A stretch of 55,807 nucleotides of DNA from NCBI GenBank assembly GCA_021323535.1, contig JAJONO010000053.1, forward strand, positions 1 to 55,807, given 5' to 3'. Below are positions 26,453 through 33,611 of this stretch, one piece after another; within the stretch, counting starts at the first letter, position 1, and each line of letters opens with the position of its first letter. The stretch is from Bacteroidota bacterium. GTDB taxonomy: Bacteria > Bacteroidota > Bacteroidia > B-17B0 > Aurantibacillaceae. The notes under the pieces were generated by a model. That model had not been told where the DNA came from. It saw only the letters and a program-made list of their open reading frames with translations, and did no database searches. A program made the position numbers and the translations under genes.

Positions 26453-27403
26453 ATGCTAGGCAAACTATTTTTCTTTTTAACATTGCTGCCGGTCATGTTC
26501 CAGGCTCAGGTAAATTTTTTATATGCTCCTCAGATCGGAATTTTCAGGTTCCAGGGAAAAGTAAAATCATGTAAGGAAACTGAATATGGTATCAGGATAA
26601 AGAATGGCGACACCACAAAAACGAGAAGAAAGCAACGTCCGTCGGACTACGATTTTCATGTTGTTTTTAATGCCAATGGAAAAATTTCTGAGCAAACTTT
26701 TTTTTATAATAATGATAAGGTACGCGAAGTCAGAAAGTTTTATTATGATGCTGATGAAAAGCTAATTCATGAACGCATAACAGTGAATGGAAAAGATTCG
26801 GGTACAGCTTTCTTTAATACCGATTTCTTTTATAATACTGCCGGTAAACCCGTCAAAGAACAAACCACCATCATGGACAGTTCGATCAGAACCAACAGGG
26901 TTACAAAAGGAGTATCTGATAAGGTTTACACCCTTGATTCTCTGGGCAGAAAAACGCAATTCATTCTTTCTCAAGATGGGAAGATCAAAACAAAAATTGC
27001 CTATAAATATAATGCTCAAGGCGATTTGATAGAGGAAAAAGTATACAATCCTAAAGCATTAGAAGATGTAACAATTTATGCGTACGATAATAGTCATCGT
27101 TGTACAGAAGTAAAATACAGCGATGACGGTATTTCAAAAATGAAATATAAATATGCAGAGACAATTTATCCTACCGAAGAAGCTTGCTATTCGGCCAAAG
27201 GATTAGTGTATCGCCAGGTGTTTAAGCGCGATAAATACAACAACAAAACAGAAACTTACAGGTATGATAATAAAAAGCAAAAACCGTCTTTACTCGAATT
27301 TAAATACGAATACGATTCTCATGGTAACTGGATAAAAAACAGAGTGATTTATGAGGGACTCTTATTGTATGAAATGTACAGGGTGTTTGACTATTATGAG
27401 TGA
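26453..27403 (+). CDS. Secreted YD-repeat-like protein
   Basis: A 316-residue protein with a signal peptide (about 1-19). The rest is a series of beta-hairpin repeats of the YD/RHS-like kind (KFYYDADEKLIHE, FFYNTAGKPVKE, YKYNAQGDLIEE, YAYDNSHRC, YEYDSHGNWIKN). Such repeats usually form a surface shell or bind carbohydrate; here there is no toxin domain or core motif. It stands alone. A broken 3' fragment of a related gene lies at 31741-31833. Confidence 0.8.
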   Translation: MLGKLFFFLTLLPVMFQAQVNFLYAPQIGIFRFQGKVKSCKETEYGIRIKNGDTTKTRRKQRPSDYDFHVVFNANGKISEQTFFYNNDKVREVRKFYYDADEKLIHERITVNGKDSGTAFFNTDFFYNTAGKPVKEQTTIMDSSIRTNRVTKGVSDKVYTLDSLGRKTQFILSQDGKIKTKIAYKYNAQGDLIEEKVYNPKALEDVTIYAYDNSHRCTEVKYSDDGISKMKYKYAETIYPTEEACYSAKGLVYRQVFKRDKYNNKTETYRYDNKKQKPSLLEFKYEYDSHGNWIKNRVIYEGLLLYEMYRVFDYYE

Positions 27404-27530
27404 AACTGCTCATTTATGGCTTTAGAAGAAGATAATGTGAAAAGCAAAACTGTAAACAAACTATTACATTTTTGTACCAGATTTACCTGAGGATTCTCAT
27501 AGGTCTTTATTTTACCTGGTAAGTTTTCTA

Positions 27531-28022
27531 TTACTTTAAGCGTGTGATTTTTAGTTTGATCGATCCTCTATTATTCCGGTACCAAAAGCGGGTCCTATGA
27601 TCATTGGCAAAAAAATGCAGATTGCCATCGAGAGGCACTACATACCTGGTCAGGCCACAGCGTATCGCAAAATTATTTGGTTCGCTCGCGCATATCGTTC
27701 CGCAAAGCGCAAAACAGTTTTCTCCCCGAACACGTTTCTTTTTTTCTCTAAGCAGTTTATTGTGGAAGCCCTGTGCACCACATGTAATCGAAAGGTCGGT
27801 CCATTCGTCATGCCCAACTACTTCAAAACTGTATTCCTGACCCTTCTCAACTTTTATAAAGTTACGCGAGTAATATTGGCCCGAGCATACCTCTATTTCC
27901 GCCTCTCCTTTCGCGTTAATAGTTATCCCGTTCCATGGCATTTTCCGGCACACTTTACTTTGTCGGCACCCTTGCAAACAAAACAGAATTAAAACAATAT
28001 TTATAATAATTTTAAAATTCAT
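27531..28022 (-). CDS. LecA (PA-IL)-like lectin-fold lipoprotein
   Basis: A 163-residue lipoprotein (lipobox LQGC, Cys19). The mature domain follows the PA-IL-like plan: an INAKGE strand, Y.FEVVGHDEWTD, FALCGTI near the middle, and the C-terminal FFANDH...FWYRNNRGSIKLKI, where LecA carries its calcium and galactose site (ND...Y.NN.G). It has extra cysteines, probably disulfides. It diverges from the DUF2235 lipoprotein gene, and such lectin domains and DUF2235 hydrolases are found together elsewhere in effector-type proteins. Sugar binding is inferred from the motif only. Confidence 0.65.
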   Translation of the reverse strand: MNFKIIINIVLILFCLQGCRQSKVCRKMPWNGITINAKGEAEIEVCSGQYYSRNFIKVEKGQEYSFEVVGHDEWTDLSITCGAQGFHNKLLREKKKRVRGENCFALCGTICASEPNNFAIRCGLTRYVVPLDGNLHFFANDHRTRFWYRNNRGSIKLKITRLK

Positions 28023-28148
28023 AGGAATACTTATTAAAGTTTACAAAATCCGGCACAACATTATCTTTTGTTTGTACCTCATTTAATTAATACCTTGCTG
28101 TTTCGCTTCACAAATTACAAAATAAAATATAAACCAACTCTGTTCACT

Positions 28149-29435
28149 ATGACAACAAAAAGCTCAATCATCAGGAATTTGTTTTTTATTTCAATTCTCA
28201 TTTTTTTCGCGTCGGCCTGTACGCAAAGAAAAGTAAATCTGGCAGAGGGTTCCAAACGCAGGTTTATAGCTGTTTTCATTGATGGCACAGGAAACCGTAT
28301 AAGAAAAAAGCCGCATAAAAACACCAATGTAGTTAAACTATATAATTTAGTTAAAAAAGAGAATAAAACATTTTACATTGAAGGTGTTGGTACACGCGCC
28401 AAGGTATTAGGGTTAGAAAGCGGCGCGGGAATAACGAAGAGGGTACGCGACTCTTACCGTTTTATCTGCGAAAATTATAACGAAGGCGATAGTATTGGTC
28501 TTTTTGGTTTCAGCAGGGGAGCAGCTGCCTGCCGAATGCTCAGCAACGTTATATTTACAGCCGGTATCCTGGATCTTGATAGCGTAAAAAGCAGCAGATC
28601 TAAAAATAAGATCATAAAAAAAGTGTACAGGAAGTACAGGGGTCGCCGTGAATCTTTAGCAGAAAAAAGACTTAAGGTAGCAAAGTATGTTACTAAATGG
28701 AACACATCTCATCGTTCACAAAAGATTAAGGCAGATACGAGTGGTACAACCAAAATTGAAGTAATGGGGCTATGGGATACAGTTGATGATGTTGGTTGGC
28801 CATCTGATTATTGCGAAAAGGATTTTGATTCACCGGCGTCAAACCATCTTTATCAGGCCTGCAATCTCAAAAAAGTATTTCATGCCATGTCGCTCGACGA
28901 TAATCGTGCCCAGTTGTACACGCCCATTTTAATGACCGGAAAAAATATAACAAAAAATTGTTACGGTGTTAATATCGATGATATTGTAGAAGAGGTTTGG
29001 TTTTCAGGCGCTCATTCACAGGTTGGGGGCTACATAAAAAAATCGCCCGGTTTATCTAATACCTCATTAAGGTGGATGACATTCAGGTTAAAACCCTACA
29101 ACCTGCTAAGGGATACCTGCCTCAACGAAACCAGTCTTGCACCTGTAAGGAACATGCAGGATTCCAGGGCTTTCAGGATTATAACCAAAGATAAAAACCG
29201 TAGTATAGATCTTTATTATCATGCCACGCTTAAGGATAAAAACGGAAAATTAAAAGTTCATCAAACTGTTATCGAAAGAATTGAAAAAGGAGCAGCGCCA
29301 TTATTTAAGAAAAGACGGGATGGTTTCGATTGGTTTGAAAAATGTACATTCTCAAAATGCTTTACTTTTGAATGTAACCAGGTAAAATTTAAGCCTGATT
29401 GCGATTGTATCCAGGTGGTTAAGGATGAGAATTGA
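28149..29435 (+). CDS. DUF2235 (Tle1-like) hydrolase lipoprotein
   Basis: A 428-residue protein. I use the ATG at 28149, because it directly precedes a lipoprotein signal (lipobox ASAC, Cys24); the frame could also begin at a TTG 81 bases upstream, but that gives no sensible leader. DUF2235 motifs: FIDGTGN (43-49, Asp45), nucleophile elbow GFSRG (Ser122), a WDTVDDVG acid loop and WFSGAHSQVGG (His). The best-known DUF2235 proteins are type VI phospholipase effectors; this one is a membrane-anchored lipoprotein with no T6SS genes nearby. It ends three bases before the converging SpoIIE gene. Confidence 0.88.
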   Translation: MTTKSSIIRNLFFISILIFFASACTQRKVNLAEGSKRRFIAVFIDGTGNRIRKKPHKNTNVVKLYNLVKKENKTFYIEGVGTRAKVLGLESGAGITKRVRDSYRFICENYNEGDSIGLFGFSRGAAACRMLSNVIFTAGILDLDSVKSSRSKNKIIKKVYRKYRGRRESLAEKRLKVAKYVTKWNTSHRSQKIKADTSGTTKIEVMGLWDTVDDVGWPSDYCEKDFDSPASNHLYQACNLKKVFHAMSLDDNRAQLYTPILMTGKNITKNCYGVNIDDIVEEVWFSGAHSQVGGYIKKSPGLSNTSLRWMTFRLKPYNLLRDTCLNETSLAPVRNMQDSRAFRIITKDKNRSIDLYYHATLKDKNGKLKVHQTVIERIEKGAAPLFKKRRDGFDWFEKCTFSKCFTFECNQVKFKPDCDCIQVVKDEN

Positions 29436-29438
29436 GCT

Positions 29439-31634
29439 TTAGATTTTTATTCCAATAACACATATATCGTCTACCTGTTCTAACGACCCTTTCCAATCAT
29501 TGAGTGTTCTTTCGAGAATATCTTTTTGCCTGTTCAGTGACTGCCCGCAATTGTTGAGCAATACATCTTCCAGTTGTTTGTATTTAAATTTTTTTCCCTG
29601 CCCGAATTGAAATCCGTTCACACGGGCTTTAGGGCCACCAAACTGGTCGGCATAGCCATCGGTATACAAATAAATGAGATCGCCTTTTGATACAGGTATC
29701 ATATGTAAAGTAAAAGGATCATACCGTTCGCTGTTACCAATGGGCATTTTATCGGCTTTCAGATTTTCAAGTCCGCGCGCGCTGATAAGTACCGGTGAAT
29801 TATGGGCTGCTGCATAACTGATGGTATCATTATTTTTATCAAAACAAAGAAGTATGCCGTCCATTCCGTCTTTTTGCTCGCCTTTACTAACGGTTTGAAC
29901 AAGTCTACGGCGCACATAATCGAGTATTTCATTAGGTTGAACAATATCTTTTTCTTTTATGGCTTCGCTCAGAAATCCCATGTTGAGTAAACTCATAAAG
30001 GCTCCGGGAACGCCGTGACCCGTACTATCGCATACAGCCAGGTAAAAGCGCTTGTTATGTTCCACTGCCCAGTAGAAATCACCGCTAACAATATCTTTTG
30101 GCTGAAATAAAATAAAATGTCCGGTAAGATTTTCTTTTAAGCTTTCTTCGGTAGCCAGCAAGGCGTTTTGTATTCGCAAAGCGTAATGAATGCTGTCTGT
30201 TATTTCCTTATTCTTTTCCATCACCAGCTCCTTCTGTTGTTCCACCTCCACTTTTTGTGCGGCAATAATTTCGTGAGCTTTTCTTTTGTTCCTGTAACTT
30301 CTGTAAATAACAACAGCTAATACCAGCATCAGCGCAAATCCTCCAATAAAAGCGTTTCGCTGCAGGGTTTGTTTCTGCATTTCTTCCTGCACAACGGCAT
30401 CTTTCTTTTCCTGCTCAGCTTTAACAAGCGCTTCTTTTTTCTCGAACTCGTAGGTCATTTCTCTTTTTGTAGCGTCTTTGTTTTTCTCTTCGCTAAACAA
30501 AGAATCCTTTAAGGCGCTGTATTTTTCGTGATGTTTAAAGGCTTCCTGCCAGCGATTTGTTTTTGAAAACAGATCTGCAAGATTTTTGTGGGCATCTTTA
30601 ATATCGTCTGCAGATCCGGTTTCTTCTGCAATCTCAAGAGACTTTCGGTTATATTTTTCGGCTTCTTTAAAATTACCGGTCGCGGTGTAAAGAGCACCTA
30701 GGTTACACATATGTCTTCCCACTCCTTCCTTGTTCCCAAGTTCTTCTTCCATCTTTAGCGCCTGTAAATAATAGTCGAGCGCTTTTGTATAATCTTTCAT
30801 ATTGAAATATGTGCCGCCAATATTACCAAGAGTAGGGGCCATATGGCTCTTGTATCCCATTTTTGTAAAAGCCTCAAGCGCTGTCTGGTAATATTCCAGG
30901 GCTTTTTTATAGTTTTTAAATTCCTGGTAGGCTCCTGCAATGTTCATGTTGGCGGTAGCGATGCCGGTTTCATGACCTAGTTCCTTAAACGCGGCAAGGG
31001 CCTTTAAATAATATTCGAGCGATTTTTCGGTATTGCCTTGTTCGCCATGGGTAATACCAATATTTCCCAGCCACACAGCGCTGTTTAATTTATTGTTTGT
31101 TTCTTCCGACCATTTTAATGCTTTAAAATAATGTTCAAGGGCTTTTGGATAATTGCCCTGGTGACGGTAAACACCGCCTATTTTACCATCACAAATAGCA
31201 ACCTGTCCTTTTACCAGTTTAAGAAGATCTTTATCACTTACATTTTTTTCAATTTCCCGCCATACAGCAAGGGATTTATCATAATTCAAGAGTGCATCTG
31301 AGAAGTTACCTTGCTCTTTGGTAATGGTTCCAAGAATAATCAAGGAGCTTCCGACACCCATTTTTGCCGCAAACCACAGAGGTAAATTTTCAGAATTCAG
31401 TTTTGTTTCTGAAACCAGTTTTTCACCAAGTGTGTAGGCTTGTTTGTTAATGATAATGGCTGTATCGGGATTGCTATAAGAAATTTCGTAAGCTAAAGCG
31501 TTTAAATTCCTGAGGCGCGTTGTATCATGAATGTTCTTTGATAAAACAGCTTTAATAGAATCTACTTTCTGCTGAGCAAGGAAAAAATTTACCTTGAAAA
31601 ACAACAAAAGGGAAATGATAATTGTTTTTCTCAT
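29439..31634 (-). CDS. TPR-SpoIIE/PP2C sensor phosphatase
   Basis: A 731-residue protein: signal peptide (1-20), then about eight tetratricopeptide repeats (about 80-400; units such as ALEYYQTALEAF), a membrane helix at about 427-445, a coiled coil ending KEITDSIHYALRIQ, and a SpoIIE PP2C domain at about 505-731. Metal-site motifs are DSTGHG (536) and TDGYADQFGG (near 658). Periplasmic TPRs probably detect a protein partner, and the cytoplasmic phosphatase passes the signal on. It is close in plan to the proteins at 37531 and 40059. Confidence 0.92.
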   Translation of the reverse strand: MRKTIIISLLLFFKVNFFLAQQKVDSIKAVLSKNIHDTTRLRNLNALAYEISYSNPDTAIIINKQAYTLGEKLVSETKLNSENLPLWFAAKMGVGSSLIILGTITKEQGNFSDALLNYDKSLAVWREIEKNVSDKDLLKLVKGQVAICDGKIGGVYRHQGNYPKALEHYFKALKWSEETNNKLNSAVWLGNIGITHGEQGNTEKSLEYYLKALAAFKELGHETGIATANMNIAGAYQEFKNYKKALEYYQTALEAFTKMGYKSHMAPTLGNIGGTYFNMKDYTKALDYYLQALKMEEELGNKEGVGRHMCNLGALYTATGNFKEAEKYNRKSLEIAEETGSADDIKDAHKNLADLFSKTNRWQEAFKHHEKYSALKDSLFSEEKNKDATKREMTYEFEKKEALVKAEQEKKDAVVQEEMQKQTLQRNAFIGGFALMLVLAVVIYRSYRNKRKAHEIIAAQKVEVEQQKELVMEKNKEITDSIHYALRIQNALLATEESLKENLTGHFILFQPKDIVSGDFYWAVEHNKRFYLAVCDSTGHGVPGAFMSLLNMGFLSEAIKEKDIVQPNEILDYVRRRLVQTVSKGEQKDGMDGILLCFDKNNDTISYAAAHNSPVLISARGLENLKADKMPIGNSERYDPFTLHMIPVSKGDLIYLYTDGYADQFGGPKARVNGFQFGQGKKFKYKQLEDVLLNNCGQSLNRQKDILERTLNDWKGSLEQVDDICVIGIKI

Positions 31635-31740
31635 ATAGATTAAAAATACTGTTTTCTTTTTAATAGAAGGATAGTTTTAAAGGGAGGCGGATTTAGTTAG
31701 GTTTCCCAACAGTTTAGAATTCAAGTTGCTATTATTTTCC

Positions 31741-31833
31741 GTTATAAAACCCCTGCTTACTGGTTGGGAGCATTTTATGAGGAATGGTCAGGAATAAGAT
31801 GTGCAGGGTGTTTGAGCATTATGAGTAAAATTT
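31741..31833 (+). pseudogene. 3' relic of a YD-repeat paralogue
   Basis: The bases near 31796-31829 (GTGCAGGGTGTTTGAGCAT then TATGAG) closely match the last codons of the YD-repeat gene at about 27375-27400, giving MCRVFEHYE-stop against MYRVFDYYE-stop. The matching codons run in two frames, so a frameshift is present, and the rest of the gene is absent. The left limit is uncertain. Confidence 0.5.
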
Positions 31834-31834
31834 T

Positions 31835-32395
31835 TTATTCTTTTACAAGTTTATTGGAGTAAAATATGTCATTGTTTCTTACAATTATGTTGTAAACGCC
31901 ACTTGGCTATAATGAGCAATTAAAAGTAAGATCATTCAAATCGGAATAAACAGTAAAGATTAATCTTCCTGTAAAATCATAGACTTTAATGTTAAAGCCA
32001 TTCTTTTCTGGTGATTTCATTGAAATGTTTAATTTGTCTTTCGCCGGGTTTGGGTAAATATTAATATTTAAATTTTCTTTATTCTGTTCATCCGTTCCTA
32101 ACAGGCAGGTACTTGCAGGGCAAATAATCCTAACTCTATTTCCAACATCGCTCACAAAAATATTTCCGTTTGCATCTTGAATTGATAAGAGAATAGATTT
32201 TTTCTTGTTGCTAATATCCAGCTTCAGGATAGGATCAAGTAAGCCTAAATGTTTCAATAAAAGCATTTGTTGCCCTCGGGTAGATTTTGAAGTTTTCTCT
32301 GTAGGCTTTGCTGTTTTCTTTTCTAACTCCTGAATTTTGGCTTCCAAAAGGGCAAGACTTGCACGAGCAGCAAATTTTTTACTAATACTATTCAT
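31835..32395 (-). pseudogene. Chimeric, stop-interrupted T9SS-domain gene remnant
   Basis: From the ATG at 32395 an open frame of 162 codons runs to a TAG at 31907-31909. Residues 1-70 (MNSISKKF..., QQMLLLKHLGLLD) resemble the N-terminus of small proteins often seen with Bacteroidota mobile DNA. Then one NHL-like piece appears (DANGNIFVSDVGNRVRII) and a type A sorting domain (INIYPNPAKDKL, YDFTGRLIF). The sorting domain is cut by the TAG but continues in the same frame (PSGVYNIIV ... KLVKE) to a TAA at 31835. It therefore looks like two gene pieces joined by deletion and then stopped. It has no signal peptide. Confidence 0.65.
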
Positions 32396-32442
32396 GAGAA
32401 TTAAGACTAAGATATAATTTATTAACCGTCCCCTGAAAACAG

Positions 32443-32478
32443 AAAACCCTTGAAAACATTGGGCTTTCAAGGGTTTTA
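32443..32478 (-). terminator. Terminator of tRNA-Asp
   Basis: An inverted repeat pairs AAAACCCTTGAAA with TTTCAAGGGTTTT around a loop of about 9 bases, with T-rich sequence on the minus-strand exit side. It begins three bases after the tRNA 3' end. Confidence 0.8.
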
Positions 32479-32480
32479 AG

Positions 32481-32554
32481 CGGACCGGACGGGACTCGAA
32501 CCCGCGACCTCCGCCGTGACAGGGCGGCATTCTAACCAGCTGAACTACCGGTCC
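32481..32554 (-). tRNA. tRNA-Asp (GTC)
   Basis: A 74-base cloverleaf on the minus strand: acceptor GGACCGG paired with CCGGTCC plus discriminator G, D-arm GTTCAGCTGGTTAGAAT, anticodon stem CCGCC..GGCGG with the loop CTGTCAC giving anticodon GTC, and T-arm GCGGGTTCGAGTCCCGT. The 3' CCA is not encoded. A spurious open frame reads across it. Confidence 0.97.
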
Positions 32555-32590
32555 ACTTTCCGGATCTCTCCGGAAGCCCTTTGAGGAGTG

Positions 32591-32598
32591 CAAATGTA
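32591..32598 (-). promoter_or_regulatory. -7 promoter box of tRNA-Asp
   Basis: On the minus strand TACATTTG is a perfect match to TAnnTTTG, 37 bases before the tRNA 5' end. A TTTTTTGG run lies roughly where the -33 element is expected, with spacing slightly shorter than usual. Confidence 0.6.
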
Positions 32599-32854
32599 CT
32601 AATTTATCTTTATCCAAAAAAATATTTTTTAAGGATTTTTTCGGCCCATTGTAAGTCCCTGACTGCCTGTTTTCTGTGGATTTTACCGAATTGTAATTCT
32701 TAATTTCTTACAACATCTTCTATGGAACATTCTCAGAGCCCCGTTGAATTTAAATTGAATTAACTCTGATAATTAAAAAGCCCCCGTTATTAGGGTTTGG
32801 AAGAATAACAAGGTTGTTCGCATGATTTTGAAACATATCCGGAAAAGGAATGTC
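32599..32854. other. Gap between tRNA-Asp and the LytTR gene
   Basis: No gene seen. At about 32778-32801 AAGCCC/GGGTTT can pair weakly and may be the terminator of the LytTR/LytS operon on the minus strand. The rest is A+T-rich upstream sequence of the tRNA gene. Confidence 0.4.
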
Positions 32855-33604
32855 TCAGATCTGCAGGTAAGAAAGTTTTGTAAGAAGCTCTGCTTTTTTT
32901 CTTCTCGAAACCTCCACGTTTTCACCATCACTCATAATCACATAACCTCCTTCGCCTTTTACATACCGGTTTACGTGAGCAAGATTAATGAGACAGGAAT
33001 TATGTACCCTGAAAAAATTGAGGCCTGATAAAAGTCCTTCATATTCCTTCAGCAATTTTGATACAACTATTTTTTTTCCATCTGTCAGATGTATTTCTGT
33101 ATAACACTCATCTGCTACGCATTTAATAATGTCTTCTGCGCGTATCATTTGTAAACCGTCAAATGTAGGCACAGCAATTTTGGCCGACTTACTTTTTACT
33201 GCTGATAAAAGCGACTCAAAGTTCTTTAATCTTTCAGAAGAGCTATGCTGCCTTTTTTCTACTTTATCAATTGCAATTTTTAATTCATCTACATCTATTG
33301 GTTTTAATAAATAATCAATGGCATTCGATTTAATGGCTTGTATCGCATAATGGCCGTATGCTGTTACAAAGATCACATCAAATCCAGGTTCTTTTACTTT
33401 TTCCAGCAATGTAAAGCCATTTTCATAAGGCATTTCAATATCGAGGAACACAAGTTGCGGATTATGCTTGTCTATTGCTTTCAGAGCTTCCTCAACCGAG
33501 TCGCATAGTTCCAGTATCTTAACCGATGTACAGTATTTATTTACAAGGTCCTGTAATGTTATACGGCCCTTTTCTTCGTCATCAACTATTATAGCAGTTA
33601 TCAT
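32855..33604 (-). CDS. LytTR-family response regulator
   Basis: A 249-residue DNA-binding regulator. The receiver domain (1-120) has acidic DDE at 8-10, phospho-acceptor Asp55 in VFLDIEMP, Thr81 in FVTAYG, and Lys101 in LLKPID. A LytTR DNA-binding domain fills about 140-249 (ADECYTEIHL, RVHNSCLINLAHVN). It is 7 bases after the LytS-type kinase gene and surely its partner. Targets are unknown; LytTR proteins bind direct repeats upstream of their genes. Confidence 0.95.
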   Translation of the reverse strand: MITAIIVDDEEKGRITLQDLVNKYCTSVKILELCDSVEEALKAIDKHNPQLVFLDIEMPYENGFTLLEKVKEPGFDVIFVTAYGHYAIQAIKSNAIDYLLKPIDVDELKIAIDKVEKRQHSSSERLKNFESLLSAVKSKSAKIAVPTFDGLQMIRAEDIIKCVADECYTEIHLTDGKKIVVSKLLKEYEGLLSGLNFFRVHNSCLINLAHVNRYVKGEGGYVIMSDGENVEVSRRKKAELLTKLSYLQI

Positions 33605-33611
33605 ATATTAT

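Noticed and set aside
28068-28148. Longer N-terminus of the DUF2235 protein from a TTG start
   Set aside because: The added residues precede a good lipoprotein signal at the ATG 28149 and would bury it.
28149-29435. DUF2235 protein as a type VI effector
   Set aside because: It has a lipoprotein signal, and no VgrG, Hcp or PAAR gene is present in the window.
32396-32617. N-terminal extension of the frame ending at 31907, reading GPVVQLVRMPPCHGGGRG
   Set aside because: This is tRNA-Asp read as protein, a well-known annotation artefact. The frame is only considered from the ATG at 32395.
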